Positions 35,040 through 43,899 are shown, counted from the first letter of the stretch. The stretch is DNA of 64,000 nucleotides from Streptomyces fuscichromogenes (GCF_014645815.1 NZ_BMML01000001.1:302053-366052); one strand, 5' to 3'. The notes: a model not told the origin generated them from the letters alone. A program made the numbers and translations.

Positions 35040-36673
35040 GCACTACAGAGAACACCGAGTCCCGCGAACGCGGGAAGGCACCGGCCGGCGAGCGTGTCGC
35101 CGACTGGGCCGACGGACGGCTCGGGATCTACTCCCTCGCCAAGTCCAACATGCGCAAGATCTTCCCCGACCACTGGTCGTTCATGCTGGGCGAAGTGTGC
35201 ATGTACAGCTTCATCATCATCATCCTCACGGGTGTGTACCTGACGCTGTTCTTCCACCCGTCGATGAACGAGGTGGTGTACCACGGCAGCTACGTCCCGC
35301 TCCAGGGACAGATGATGTCCGAGGCGTTCAACTCGACCCTGCACATCTCCTTCGACGTGCGCGGTGGTCTGCTCATCCGGCAGATCCACCACTGGGCCGC
35401 GCTGATCTTCCTCGCCGGCATGTTCGTGCACATGATGCGCGTGTTCTTCACCGGCGCGTTCCGCAAGCCGCGTGAGATCAACTGGCTGTTCGGCTTCCTG
35501 CTCTTCGTCCTGGGCATGTTCACCGGCTTCACCGGTTACTCGCTCCCGGACGACCTGCTCTCCGGCACCGGTGTCCGCTTCACCGAGGGCGCGATCCTGT
35601 CCATGCCGATCGTCGGCACGTACATCTCGTTCTTCCTCTTCGGCGGGCAGTTCCCCGGCCACGACTTCGTCGCCCGGTTCTACTCGATCCACATCCTGCT
35701 GCTGCCGGGCATCATGCTCGGCCTGATGGTGGGCCACCTGATCCTGGTCTTCTACCACAAGCACACGCAGTTCGCGGGTCCCGGAAAGAGCGAGAAGAAC
35801 GTCGTCGGCATGCCGCTGCTGCCGGTCTACATGGCCAAGGCCGGAGGCTTCTTCTTCCTGGTCTTCGGTGTCATCGCGGCCATCGCGGCGACCACCCAGA
35901 TCAACCCGATCTGGGCCATGGGCCCCTACCGTCCGGACCAGGTGTCCACCGGCGCCCAGCCCGACTGGTACATGGGCTTCGCCGAGGGTCTGATCCGGTA
36001 CATGCCCGGCTGGGAGATCAACTTCTGGGGCCACACCCTGGTCCTGGGCGTCTTCATCCCGCTGGTCCTGTTCGGCCTGGTGCTGGGCGCGATCGCGCTC
36101 TACCCGTTCATCGAGTCCTGGGTCACCGGCGACAAGAGCGAGCACCACATCCTGGACCGGCCGCGCAACGCCCCGACCCGTACCGGGTTCGGTGTCGCCT
36201 GGGTGACCGTGTACATGATCGGCCTGATCGGTGGTGGCAACGACCTCATCGCCACCCACTTCCACCTGTCGATCAACGACGTGACCTGGTTCGTCCGGAT
36301 CTTCTTCTTCGCCGGACCGGTGATCGCGTTCATCGCGACCAAGCGCATCTGCCTGGGCCTCCAGCGCCGGGACCGCGACAAGGTGCTGCACGGCCGCGAG
36401 ACCGGCATCATCAAGCGGCTGCCGCACGGTGAGTTCATCGAGGTCCACGAGCCGCTCTCGCAGGAGCAGCTGCACACCCTCACGGCGCACCACCAGTACG
36501 AGCCGGCCCAGGTCGGCCCGGCGGTCGACGAGAACGGTGTCGAGCGCAAGATCAAGGGGTCCGAGAAGCTCCGCGCCAAGCTGAGCGGCGCCTACTACGG
36601 CGAGGACAACCAGATCCCCAAGCCCACCGTCGAGGAGTACAAGGAGATCACGAGCGGCCACGGCCACCACTGA
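35036..36673 (+). CDS. qcrB: Cytochrome b subunit of the bc1-type complex
   Basis: A 545-aa menaquinol-oxidising subunit with eight or nine helices. Haem-binding histidines occur in QIHHWAALIF and in the later FYSIHILLLPG helix; the Qo-site motif PDWYMGFAEG is clear. A C-terminal extension of about 120 residues (from about 430) is typical of actinobacteria and faces the cytoplasm. In mycobacteria QcrB is the target of telacebec-type inhibitors. ATG 35036 overlaps the qcrA stop (ATGA). A strong terminator follows. Confidence 0.96.
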   Translation: MSTTENTESRERGKAPAGERVADWADGRLGIYSLAKSNMRKIFPDHWSFMLGEVCMYSFIIIILTGVYLTLFFHPSMNEVVYHGSYVPLQGQMMSEAFNSTLHISFDVRGGLLIRQIHHWAALIFLAGMFVHMMRVFFTGAFRKPREINWLFGFLLFVLGMFTGFTGYSLPDDLLSGTGVRFTEGAILSMPIVGTYISFFLFGGQFPGHDFVARFYSIHILLLPGIMLGLMVGHLILVFYHKHTQFAGPGKSEKNVVGMPLLPVYMAKAGGFFFLVFGVIAAIAATTQINPIWAMGPYRPDQVSTGAQPDWYMGFAEGLIRYMPGWEINFWGHTLVLGVFIPLVLFGLVLGAIALYPFIESWVTGDKSEHHILDRPRNAPTRTGFGVAWVTVYMIGLIGGGNDLIATHFHLSINDVTWFVRIFFFAGPVIAFIATKRICLGLQRRDRDKVLHGRETGIIKRLPHGEFIEVHEPLSQEQLHTLTAHHQYEPAQVGPAVDENGVERKIKGSEKLRAKLSGAYYGEDNQIPKPTVEEYKEITSGHGHH

Positions 36674-36697
36674 TCCACCGCGTCGCCACGCCACAGC

Positions 36698-36736
36698 CGA
36701 AGGGCCCCCGTCCGCACACCGGACGGGGGCCCTTCG
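36698..36736 (+). terminator. Terminator after ctaE-qcrCAB
   Basis: CGAAGGGCCCCCGTCC (36698-36713) and GGACGGGGGCCCTTCG (36721-36736) form a perfect 16-bp stem with a 7-base loop. Confidence 0.92.
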
Positions 36737-36805
36737 CGGTGCCCGGAGCTGGATAGGGTAGGCCGTGAGACCTTCATTTCGCGTACGACGATCAGGAGCG
36801 GCCTT

Positions 36806-37870
36806 ATGAGCGCTGTGACCCCCGCTGGAGGCGACATCGCGGCGGGCCGTTCCTGGCCCGAGGTACTGAACGCGCTGCTGTACGGCAAGGACCAGAGCGC
36901 CGACGCGACGGCCTGGGCGATGGACCAGATCATGCGCGGCCAGGCCACCGACGCCCAGATCGCGGGCTTCGTCGTCGCCCTGCGGGCCAAGGGCGAGACG
37001 GTCGAGGAGATCAACGGGCTCGTCAGCACGATGTACGCCCACGCCAACGTCATCGAGGTGCCGGGCCGTACCGTCGACATCGTCGGCACCGGCGGTGACG
37101 GCGCGAAGACGGTGAACATCTCCACGATGTCGGCGCTCGTGGTGGCCGGCACCGGTGCGAAGGTCGTCAAACACGGCAACCGCGCGGCCTCCTCCGCGTC
37201 CGGTGCCTCGGACGTCCTGGAGAAGCTGGGCGTCAACCTCGACCTGACCCCGCAGCGGGTCGCCGAGGTCGCCGAAGAGGCCGGCATCACCTTCTGCTTC
37301 GCCGTGAAGTTCCACCCGGCGCTGCGCCACGCGGGCGCCGCGCGCGGCCAGTTGGGCATCCGCACGGTCTTCAACATCCTCGGCCCGCTGACCAACCCGG
37401 CGAAGGTCCGCGCCCAGGCGGTCGGCGTGGCGGACCCGCGGATGGCCCCGGTGGTCGCGGGCGTCTTCGCCGAACGCGGCAACTCCTCCCTCGTCTTCCG
37501 CGGCGACGACGGCCTCGACGAACTGACGACGACCGGCACGTCCCACGTCTGGGTCGTCCGGGACGGCAAGGTCACGGAGGAGACCTTCGACCCCCGTGAC
37601 GCCGGCATCGGCCTGGCCCCCGTGGAGGCGCTGCGGGGCGGCGACCCGTCGTACAACGCGGAGGTCGCCCGCAGGCTCCTGGACGGCGAGACGGGACCGG
37701 TCCGGGACGCGGTGCTGCTGAACTCGGCGGCCGCCCTGGTGGCACTGGACCCGGGCACCGGGACCCTGGCCGAGCAACTGCGCGCCGGCATCGACAGGGC
37801 GGCCGAGTCGATCGACTCGGGCGCGGCCAAGCGGACGCTGGAGCGCTGGGCGGCGGCGACGCACAGGTAG
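36806..37870 (+). CDS. trpD: Anthranilate phosphoribosyltransferase
   Basis: A 354-aa enzyme that transfers phosphoribose from PRPP to anthranilate, the second step of tryptophan synthesis. The PRPP loop [17 protein letters not shown] lies at about 92-108, and the anthranilate-binding [15 protein letters not shown] at about 121-135. The gene is a single cistron, away from other trp genes; trpD next to qcrB is also found in mycobacteria (Rv2192c). CAGGAG precedes ATG 36806. No attenuator is visible. Confidence 0.95.
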   Translation: MSAVTPAGGDIAAGRSWPEVLNALLYGKDQSADATAWAMDQIMRGQATDAQIAGFVVALRAKGETVEEINGLVSTMYAHANVIEVPGRTVDIVGTGGDGAKTVNISTMSALVVAGTGAKVVKHGNRAASSASGASDVLEKLGVNLDLTPQRVAEVAEEAGITFCFAVKFHPALRHAGAARGQLGIRTVFNILGPLTNPAKVRAQAVGVADPRMAPVVAGVFAERGNSSLVFRGDDGLDELTTTGTSHVWVVRDGKVTEETFDPRDAGIGLAPVEALRGGDPSYNAEVARRLLDGETGPVRDAVLLNSAAALVALDPGTGTLAEQLRAGIDRAAESIDSGAAKRTLERWAAATHR

Positions 37871-37892
37871 GGGGCGGCGCGGCCGGGCCGCC

Positions 37893-37917
37893 GAGGCGCG
37901 GCCCGGCCCCGCGCCTC
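37893..37917 (+). terminator. Terminator after trpD
   Basis: GAGGCGCGG (37893-37901) and CCGCGCCTC (37909-37917) pair perfectly with a 7-base loop, 22 bases after the trpD stop. Confidence 0.8.
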
Positions 37918-37971
37918 GTCCCGTCATCCGGACAGGAGTTGCGGGGCGGCGATCACCTCATCTACGTTTTT

Positions 37972-38059
37972 CCCAGGTCATGAGTGACAGTCATGAGGCC
38001 CCGGCCGACTGTCCGGCAACCCTCCGTCCGTGGCGGGGTGCCCCGGGTGAAGACCAGGC
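37972..38059 (+). ncRNA. SAM-IV-like riboswitch (SAM-I clan aptamer)
   Basis: The sequence follows the actinomycete SAM-IV pattern as I know it: P1 arms GGTC (37976-37979) and GACC (38052-38055), ATGAGTGACAG, GAGGCCCCGGCC, the core CCGGCAACCCTCC, and GGGGTGCCCCGGGTGA. SAM binding by this class switches off sulfur-metabolism genes. A GGACCCCT/AGGGGTCC hairpin at 38088-38111 follows and could be the expression platform. The regulated gene is the class V aminotransferase at 38264. Confidence 0.85.
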
Positions 38060-38087
38060 TGTGGGCAGTGAGGTCCACGGCAAGCGC

Positions 38088-38111
38088 GGACCCCTCGTAC
38101 ACCAGGGGTCC
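38088..38111 (+). terminator. Hairpin downstream of the SAM aptamer, possible regulated terminator
   Basis: GGACCCCT (38088-38095) and AGGGGTCC (38104-38111), 8 pairs with an 8-base loop, between the aptamer and the start codon 153 bases later. There is no T run, as is usual for Streptomyces. Confidence 0.55.
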
Positions 38112-38263
38112 TGGTCGTCGAGGAGCCTTCCGTGAGCAAGCGAATGCGATAGGGCCGCAGAGCCCCGCCTCCGCATCCCCTTTTCCTTTTTCTCCGTGCC
38201 GGAGCCGCGCTCGTCCGCGTGCTCGCACGGTGATTCCGGCCTGCCTCTCACGGGAGTTCCGTC

Positions 38264-39640
38264 ATGTCCGTCTCCACCGTTGCCTCCGCCCAGTCTGTTT
38301 GCAGTGACAATCCGGGGCCGCTGCCCGTTCTGGGCCGGGACGTCACCGTTCCGCTCGTCACCGGCGGCGAGGTCACCTACGCCGCCCTCGACTACGCGGC
38401 CAGCGCCCCCGCCCTGCAGCGGGTCTGGGACGACGTGGCGGCGTACGCCCCCTACTACGGCAGCGTCCACCGCGGCGCCGGCTACCTCTCCCAGCTCTCC
38501 ACGGACCTCTTCGAGAACGCCCGGAAGACCGTCGCCGAGTTCCTCGACTGCCGCCCCGACGACCAGCTGGTCTTCACCCGCTCCACCACCGACTCCCTCA
38601 ACCTGCTCGCCGCCGCCGTGCCCGCCGGCTGCCAGGTCTTCGTCTTCGAGACCGAGCACCACGCGAGCCTGCTCCCCTGGAAGGACGCCCGGGTCACCTA
38701 CCTCGACGCGCCCCGCACCCCGCGGCAGGCCGTCGAGACCCTGGAACGCGCCCTCGCCGGCCGGGACCCGTACGGCCCGGCCCTGGTCTGCGTCACCGGC
38801 GCCTCCAACGTCACCGGCGAGCTGTGGCCGGTCCGCGAGCTCGCGGCGGCCGCGCACGCGCACGGCGCCCGGATCGTCCTGGACGCCGCCCAGCTGGCCC
38901 CGCACCACCCGGTCTCCGTCCGCGACCTCGACGTCGACTGGGTCGCCTTCTCCGGCCACAAGCTGTACGCCCCCTTCGGCTCCGGCGTCCTGGCCGGCCG
39001 CGCCGACTGGCTCCAGGCCGCCGAGCCCTACCTCGCGGGCGGCGGCGCCAGCCGCAAGGTCACCCGGCGGGAGGACGGGGGAGTGGCCGTGGAGTGGCAC
39101 GAGAGCGCCGCGCGGCACGAGGCGGGATCCCCCAACGTCATCGGCGCCTACTCCATCGCCTCCGCCTGCAAGGCGCTCACCGAGGCCGGCTTCGACACGC
39201 TGGTCGCCCGCGAGCAGCACCTCGTCGAGAAGGTGCGGGTGGGGCTGGCCGAGGTTCCCGAGGTCCGGGTGCTCTCCCTCTTCGGCGACGACGCCCCGCG
39301 CGTCGGAGTGATCAGCTTCGTGGTGGACGGCTGGAACAGCTCCCACTTCGCCGCCGCGCTCTCCGCCGAGTACGGCATCGGCGTCCGCGACGGCCTCTTC
39401 TGCGCCCACCCGCTGCTCAGGACGCTGCTGGGCTCCGACCCCCAGACCCAGGGCGAGTGCGGGGCGCCGGAGGCGGCGCCGGGCGAGAAGTCCCTCAACG
39501 CCATCCGGGTGAGCTTCGGGGCGGGGACACCGGACGAACATGTCGAGCGCTTCGTGAACGCCGTGAAGGAACTGGTGACCGAGGGCGCGAAGTGGTCCTA
39601 CCGCACGGAGGACGGCCGCTGCGTACCGGCGGTGAGCTGA
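38264..39640 (+). CDS. Class V PLP aminotransferase / cysteine desulfurase-like protein under SAM riboswitch control
   Basis: A 458-aa PLP enzyme of the NifS/SufS/CsdA superfamily. Features: LDYAASAPA near residue 43, TRSTTDSLNLLA, EHHASLLPW, and the PLP lysine in FSGHKLYAPFG (about 231). The C-terminal Cys expected of a desulfurase is not in the usual RxGxHC context; GLFCAHPLLR (about 384) may supply it. The riboswitch upstream implies a role in methionine, cysteine or SAM metabolism. GGGAG precedes ATG 38264. Reaction is uncertain: desulfurase, lyase or aminotransferase are all possible. Confidence 0.85.
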   Translation: MSVSTVASAQSVCSDNPGPLPVLGRDVTVPLVTGGEVTYAALDYAASAPALQRVWDDVAAYAPYYGSVHRGAGYLSQLSTDLFENARKTVAEFLDCRPDDQLVFTRSTTDSLNLLAAAVPAGCQVFVFETEHHASLLPWKDARVTYLDAPRTPRQAVETLERALAGRDPYGPALVCVTGASNVTGELWPVRELAAAAHAHGARIVLDAAQLAPHHPVSVRDLDVDWVAFSGHKLYAPFGSGVLAGRADWLQAAEPYLAGGGASRKVTRREDGGVAVEWHESAARHEAGSPNVIGAYSIASACKALTEAGFDTLVAREQHLVEKVRVGLAEVPEVRVLSLFGDDAPRVGVISFVVDGWNSSHFAAALSAEYGIGVRDGLFCAHPLLRTLLGSDPQTQGECGAPEAAPGEKSLNAIRVSFGAGTPDEHVERFVNAVKELVTEGAKWSYRTEDGRCVPAVS

Positions 39641-39651
39641 CGGACCTGTTT

Positions 39652-39690
39652 TGGGGGCGCGGGGAACTGCGCGACAAGCCACGACGCACC
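39652..39690 (+). repeat. Dispersed intergenic repeat, family A, copy 6
   Basis: GGGGGCGCGGGGAACTGCGC plus GACAAGCCACGACG tail, 12 bases after the aminotransferase stop, same strand. It forms a near-perfect 27-bp inverted pair with copy 7. Confidence 0.88.
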
Positions 39691-39715
39691 CGCAGGGGAC
39701 CACGGTGCCGGCCGG

Positions 39716-39758
39716 TGGGGGCTGGTCGCGCAGTTCCCCGCGCCCCTGACGGGGCGCT
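39716..39758 (-). repeat. Dispersed intergenic repeat, family A, copy 7
   Basis: Reverse copy (GCTGGTCGCGCAGTTCCCCG, then CGCCCCTGACGGGGCG). The arms 39654-39675 and 39725-39746 are exactly complementary (22 bp), so both convergent transcripts can end in one large hairpin. Confidence 0.88.
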
Positions 39759-39772
39759 TCAGCGGGCGGTGT

Positions 39773-40054
39773 TCAGCTGTCCAGGCCGATCGCGAACGCC
39801 GCTTCCAGGTCGTGCTGGGAGTACGTGCGGAACGCGACATGCGTGTCCGTGGCCTCCACGCCGGGGATCTTGCTGATGGAGCCGGGAATGACCTCGGCCA
39901 GGTCCTCGTGCTGCTGCACCCGGACCATGGCGATCAGGTCGTAGGTACCGGTGACGGAGAAGACCTCGCTGACGCTGTCCAGCGCGGCGATCCGTTCCGC
40001 GATCTCGGGGATCCGGTCCACGCTGGTCTTGATGAGGACGATCGCGGTGATCAC
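39773..40054 (-). CDS. Single-domain Lrp/AsnC effector-binding (RAM) protein
   Basis: A 93-aa protein consisting only of the Lrp/AsnC ligand-binding/oligomerisation fold (TAIVLIKTSVDRIPEIAERI, then VSEVFSVTGTYDLIAMVRV and IPGVEATDTHVAFRTYS). It lacks the DNA-binding helix-turn-helix, so it is a stand-alone RAM domain that may bind amino acids or regulate full-length Lrp proteins. GTG 40054 has GGGAG upstream and overlaps the rhomboid stop by four bases, so the two are translationally coupled. Confidence 0.88.
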   Translation of the reverse strand: MITAIVLIKTSVDRIPEIAERIAALDSVSEVFSVTGTYDLIAMVRVQQHEDLAEVIPGSISKIPGVEATDTHVAFRTYSQHDLEAAFAIGLDS

Positions 40055-40800
40055 GGCTGGTTGTCTCCCTCGGGTGCCGGAGCCGGTACGCACTTCACTT
40101 TAGTCGTACGGCCGTACCGCACCCACGCGTAGCCGAAGCCGAGTCCGAAGCCGACCAGATGGGCGAGGTAGGCCACGCCGGGGCCGGCCGGGGCCTGATC
40201 CAGGGCCAGCCACTGCAGGGCCGCCCAGAACGGGAGCACCACCCAGGCCGGGAAGCGGAGCGGGAGGAAGAAGAGGAAGGGCAGGAGACTGGTCACGCGG
40301 GCGCTGGGGAACAGGTACAGGAACGCGCCGAGGACCGCCGAGATCGCCCCGGACGCCCCCACCAGCGACTGCTGGGACGTCGCGTTGGCGGCCGCGTAGC
40401 CGAGCAGCGCGAGATAGCCGCAGCCGACGTAGAAGAGGGTGAACTCGACGCGGCCCATCCGTTCCTCGGTCATCGCCCCGAAGACGAAGAGGAAGAGCAT
40501 GTTGCCGAGCAGGTGCACCCAGCTGCCGTGGATGAACAGCGCGGTGGCCGGGGTGAGCGCCTCCCGGGCCGGACCGTCGAACAGGTCGGCGGGAACCACC
40601 CCCCAGTGGTGGAAGTACGCGCGCTGCGCGGCCGCCAGGGCGTCCCCGGTGCCGTAGGACGGGGTGAAGCCGGAGGCGGGGCCGAGCACGAAGATCAGGC
40701 AGCACACGGCGATCAGGGTGTACGTCATGGGCGCGGACGTGCCCCGCAGGCTCCGCAGGGTCCGGACGGCCGTGGTGTTCCAGTTGCCGATCATGGACAT
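40051..40800 (-). CDS. Rhomboid-family intramembrane serine protease
   Basis: A 249-aa membrane protease with six helices. The catalytic serine is in GASGAISAVLGA (about 152) and the histidine in AHLVGFGLGFGY (about 219); HGSWVHLLGNMLFLFVFG is the conserved L1/TM2 region. Rhomboids cleave membrane-spanning segments of substrates. ATG 40800 is the likely start; ATG 40794 is also possible, and the longer frame to 40896 is not needed. Its stop overlaps the GTG of the RAM-domain gene. Substrates are unknown. Confidence 0.9.
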   Translation of the reverse strand: MSMIGNWNTTAVRTLRSLRGTSAPMTYTLIAVCCLIFVLGPASGFTPSYGTGDALAAAQRAYFHHWGVVPADLFDGPAREALTPATALFIHGSWVHLLGNMLFLFVFGAMTEERMGRVEFTLFYVGCGYLALLGYAAANATSQQSLVGASGAISAVLGAFLYLFPSARVTSLLPFLFFLPLRFPAWVVLPFWAALQWLALDQAPAGPGVAYLAHLVGFGLGFGYAWVRYGRTTKVKCVPAPAPEGDNQP

Positions 40801-40947
40801 AGAGCATGGCGTAACGGGACGCACCGGTGCAGATCGCCTCGCCGCCGTGGACAGGGCGGCGTCGAGTACCCGCCAGGCCGTAGGGTTACGAGCCACACGC
40901 GTCGGGACGGCGCGTCACGGACACTAGAAGGAAGCGAACAAGCCACG

Positions 40948-41187
40948 ATGACGGTTCCCCTGCCGACCGCCACGACGCGGTGGCGCTGCACCCTCTGCGG
41001 CAACCTCACCCGCTTCGACGTGACCCGCTCGTCGAAGGTGGTCGAGTACGTGCACCTCGACCTGGCCGGTGCGCCCAAGGTCGAGGAGCGCGAGGTGGTC
41101 AGTGAGACCATCGAGTCGGTGCGGTGCCGCTGGTGCAACGCGGTGGACCAGGTGGAACTCGTGGACAGGCCGGGCGCCGACTCCTGA
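40948..41187 (+). CDS. Small zinc-ribbon-like conserved protein
   Basis: A 79-aa protein with two CxxC pairs: CTLCGN (about 14-17) and CRWCNA (about 60-63), separated by a strand-rich segment (RFDVTRSSKVVEYVHLDL). This spacing suggests a structural zinc site. It is cytosolic, with no DNA-binding motif recognised. ATG 40948 has GGAAG further upstream. It is followed 40 bases later by the NYN-domain gene and may be co-transcribed with it. Function unknown. Confidence 0.8.
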   Translation: MTVPLPTATTRWRCTLCGNLTRFDVTRSSKVVEYVHLDLAGAPKVEEREVVSETIESVRCRWCNAVDQVELVDRPGADS

Positions 41188-41227
41188 GACCGGGAGTCGG
41201 CCCCGCACAGGTGATGGGGTGTGACGG

Positions 41228-42571
41228 ATGGTGGAGACCACAGGCGGGGGGCCGGGCGACGGCACCGCCGAGGTGCTTGACCGTCCGTTGCCCGACGGCG
41301 TGCGACGGCGTGTCGTGCAGATCGTGTCGGACGGGTTCGGCGGGCTGACCGTCGCCGAACTGCCCGCGCAGCTGCGGCAGTACGCCCGGTTCGCCCCGAA
41401 CCGTCGGGCCAAGTTCGCGGGGAACGCGATGGCGGCCGCGCTGGAGACGGACACCCTCTTCCGGCAGCGGATCGGGGAGAAGCTGAGAGAGGCCCAGCCG
41501 GAACTGGCCGGCGCCCTGGACTCCGGCTCCCCGCCCCCGGCCGCGGACCCGCTCGATGTGGCGGCCGCGGCCTACGTACTGCGTCCCGCGGGCTGGGTGA
41601 AGCTGGTGGCGGCGGCCGGCGAGGAGGCCCAGCGGGCCGACGCCGAGCGGGCCGACGAGGAGAGCCGGGCCGAACTGGAGCGGCTGCGCGAGGAACTGGA
41701 CCGGGCGAGGGAGCTGACCCGCGCCGAGACGGAGCGGCTGCGCGCCGAGCTGGACGCGGCGAAGAGGGAAGCGGAATCGCTTCACCGCAAGCTGCGGGCC
41801 GCGCTGAGTGACGTCAAGCGCGGTGAGGCCGCCCTGCGCAAGATGCAGGGCGCGATGGAGGCGGGGCGGACCGAGGGGCAGGCCCAGGTGTCCGCCGCCG
41901 AGAGCGAGAGCCGGCGGCTCAAGGCCCGGCTCGGCGAGGTCGAGGCGGCCCTGGAGGCCAGCCGCCGGGCCGCCCGCGAGGGGCGCAGCGTCGAGGACAT
42001 GAGGCTGCGGCTGCTGCTCGACACCGTCCTGGACGCGGCGCAGGGGCTGCGCCGGGAGCTGGCGCTGCCACCGGTGTCGGTACGGCCCGCGGAGACCGTG
42101 GACGCGGTCGAACCGGGACGGATGACCCCGAAGGACATCGCGGCGCGCGCGCTGTCCGAGAACGACCCGGCCATTCTCGACCAGCTGCTCGCCCTCCCGC
42201 AGGCGCACCTGGTCGTCGACGGCTACAACGTGACCAAGACCGGATATCCGCAGATGCCGTTGGAGAAGCAGCGGCTGCGGCTGCTCGGCCAGCTCTCCCA
42301 GCTCGCCGCCCAGACCGGCGCCGAGGTCACCTGTGTCTTCGACGGCGCCGAGCTGGCCGCGCCGGTGCTGCTGGCCCCGCCGCGCGGCGTCCGGGTGCTG
42401 TTCTCGAAGCCCGGCGTCACGGCGGACGAGCTGATCCGCCAGCTGGTGCGCGCCGAGCCGCCGGGCCGCCCGGTGATCGTCGCCTCGACCGACCGCGAGG
42501 TCGCCGACGGGGTGGCGAAGGCGGGTGCCCGTCCGGTGGCTTCTGCGATGCTTCTGAAGCGACTGTCCTGA
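41228..42571 (+). CDS. NYN (PIN-like) domain protein with long coiled coil
   Basis: A 447-aa protein. Residues about 15-100 are a helical N-terminal domain, about 135-275 a strongly charged coiled coil (repeated Glu/Arg/Ala heptads), and about 315-447 a YacP/Rae1-like NYN domain (HLVVDGYNVTKTGYP, TCVFDGAEL, VIVASTDREVADG with conserved aspartates). NYN domains are metal-dependent RNA nucleases; Bacillus Rae1 cuts mRNA on the ribosome. The coiled coil suggests oligomers. Start ATG 41228; the strong shadow frames on the other strand are not genes. Confidence 0.88.
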   Translation: MVETTGGGPGDGTAEVLDRPLPDGVRRRVVQIVSDGFGGLTVAELPAQLRQYARFAPNRRAKFAGNAMAAALETDTLFRQRIGEKLREAQPELAGALDSGSPPPAADPLDVAAAAYVLRPAGWVKLVAAAGEEAQRADAERADEESRAELERLREELDRARELTRAETERLRAELDAAKREAESLHRKLRAALSDVKRGEAALRKMQGAMEAGRTEGQAQVSAAESESRRLKARLGEVEAALEASRRAAREGRSVEDMRLRLLLDTVLDAAQGLRRELALPPVSVRPAETVDAVEPGRMTPKDIAARALSENDPAILDQLLALPQAHLVVDGYNVTKTGYPQMPLEKQRLRLLGQLSQLAAQTGAEVTCVFDGAELAAPVLLAPPRGVRVLFSKPGVTADELIRQLVRAEPPGRPVIVASTDREVADGVAKAGARPVASAMLLKRLS

Positions 42572-42612
42572 ACGTGCAACCCGCATATGCAATGCCCGAA
42601 TTGACCGAACCA

Positions 42613-42688
42613 TCACGCAACGTAGCGTCAATCGCGCATTACTGCTCGTGAGTTATATGCAAAGAGTGCGTTGCGTGACCACTTTTTT
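42613..42688 (+). terminator. Inverted repeat followed by a T run after the NYN gene
   Basis: TCACGCAACG (42613-42622) and CGTTGCGTGA (42669-42678) are perfect complements separated by 46 bases; ACTTTTTTGG follows. It may be a terminator with a long loop or the ends of a small structured RNA. Confidence 0.4.
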
Positions 42689-42699
42689 GGCCAGCGGGT

Positions 42700-42729
42700 T
42701 TGAACTGATCACGATGAGGTCACTAGGGT
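42700..42729 (+). promoter_or_regulatory. Candidate promoter of the first NlpC/P60 gene
   Basis: TTGAAC (42700-42705) and TAGGGT (42724-42729) with 18-base spacing. Transcription from about 42736 gives a leader of about 46 bases, too short for a riboswitch. Confidence 0.55.
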
Positions 42730-42781
42730 CTGGGCTCGAACCTCCACACGGGTGATCACTCAAACGAAGGAGCCCGTCTCC

Positions 42782-43816
42782 GTGGCGTCCCATCGTCGAC
42801 CCAAGCAGCCGAGCCGTGCGCGCGTGACCGTGCTCACCACCGCAGCGGCCGCCGCCGTAGTCCTCAGTGCCAATGCCGCCAATGCGGCGCCCAGCGAGAA
42901 GCTGACCAAGGACGAGGTCAAGGCGAAGGTCGACAAGCTCTACGAGGAGGCCGAGCAGGCCACCGAGAAGCTCGACGGGGCCAAGGACAAGCAGCAGAAG
43001 CTCCAGAAGGAGATATCCACGATCCAGGACAACGTGGCCCGTGGTCAGGAGGAGCTCAACAAGCTGCGGGACAGTCTCGGTTCGCTGGCCACCGCGCAGT
43101 ACCGCTCCGGCGGCATCGACCCGTCGGTCCAGCTCTTCCTCTCGTCCAACCCGGACGACTACCTCGACAAGGCGTCCACGCTCGACCAGTTGAGCAGCCA
43201 GCAGGTCGAGGCCCTGAAGAAGATCCAGGACAAACAGCGCGAACTCGCCCAGGAGCGGGCAGAGGCCTCCGACAAGCTCAAGGACCTCTCCGCCACCCGG
43301 ACCGAGCTGGCCAAGCAGAAGTCGGCCGTCCAGGGCAAGCTCGCCGACGCGCAGAAGCTGCTCAACACCCTGACCGCCAAGGAGAAGGCCGCCCTGGACC
43401 AGGAGCAGGCCCAGGCCGCCAGCCGCGCCTCCTCGCGCGTGGACCTCGGCAGCACGGGCTCCGCCTCCAGCCGGGCCGCCGCCGCCTTCGCCGCCGGGCA
43501 GACCAAGATCGGTTCCCCGTACGTCTACGGCGCCTCCGGTCCGTCCTCCTTCGACTGCTCCGGCTTCACCTCCTGGGCCTACGCCCAGGCCGGCGTCACC
43601 ATCCCGCGCACTTCCGAGGCACAGGCCAACGCCGGCACCCGCATCTACAGCGCGAGCGACCTCAAGGTCGGCGACCTGGTCATCTTCTACGGCGACTACC
43701 ACCACGTCGGCCTGTACGCCGGCAACGGCCAGGTGCTGCACGCCCCGCACACCGGCGCCGTCGTGCGCTACGAGGCGATGAGCGACATGACCTTCGAGTT
43801 CGGCGTCCGCATCTGA
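42782..43816 (+). CDS. Secreted NlpC/P60 peptidoglycan hydrolase with coiled coil (RipA-like), copy 1
   Basis: A 344-aa exported endopeptidase. A twin-basic signal peptide (about 1-38, ending ANAA) is followed by a coiled coil (about 45-215) and a C-terminal NlpC/P60 domain with catalytic Cys in SFDCSGFTSW (about 259) and His in YHHVGLYAG (about 307). Such enzymes cut D-Glu-meso/LL-DAP peptide links. GTG 42782 has AAGGAG upstream and gives a proper signal; the earlier ATG 42752 would add ten residues. A paralogue of identical layout lies 424 bases downstream. Confidence 0.92.
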   Translation: MASHRRPKQPSRARVTVLTTAAAAAVVLSANAANAAPSEKLTKDEVKAKVDKLYEEAEQATEKLDGAKDKQQKLQKEISTIQDNVARGQEELNKLRDSLGSLATAQYRSGGIDPSVQLFLSSNPDDYLDKASTLDQLSSQQVEALKKIQDKQRELAQERAEASDKLKDLSATRTELAKQKSAVQGKLADAQKLLNTLTAKEKAALDQEQAQAASRASSRVDLGSTGSASSRAAAAFAAGQTKIGSPYVYGASGPSSFDCSGFTSWAYAQAGVTIPRTSEAQANAGTRIYSASDLKVGDLVIFYGDYHHVGLYAGNGQVLHAPHTGAVVRYEAMSDMTFEFGVRI

Positions 43817-43899
43817 CCTCCGCCGAGGCCCCGAGCCTCGTCAAGATCACGTCATTGGGTCGTCCGAACGGGCGAACTGTGCCAGCTTGATGTGAGCCT

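Noticed and set aside
34976..37927. 983-aa frame antisense to qcrB and trpD
   Set aside because: Asp/Glu/Gly/Arg shadow with no domain; plus-strand genes are unambiguous.
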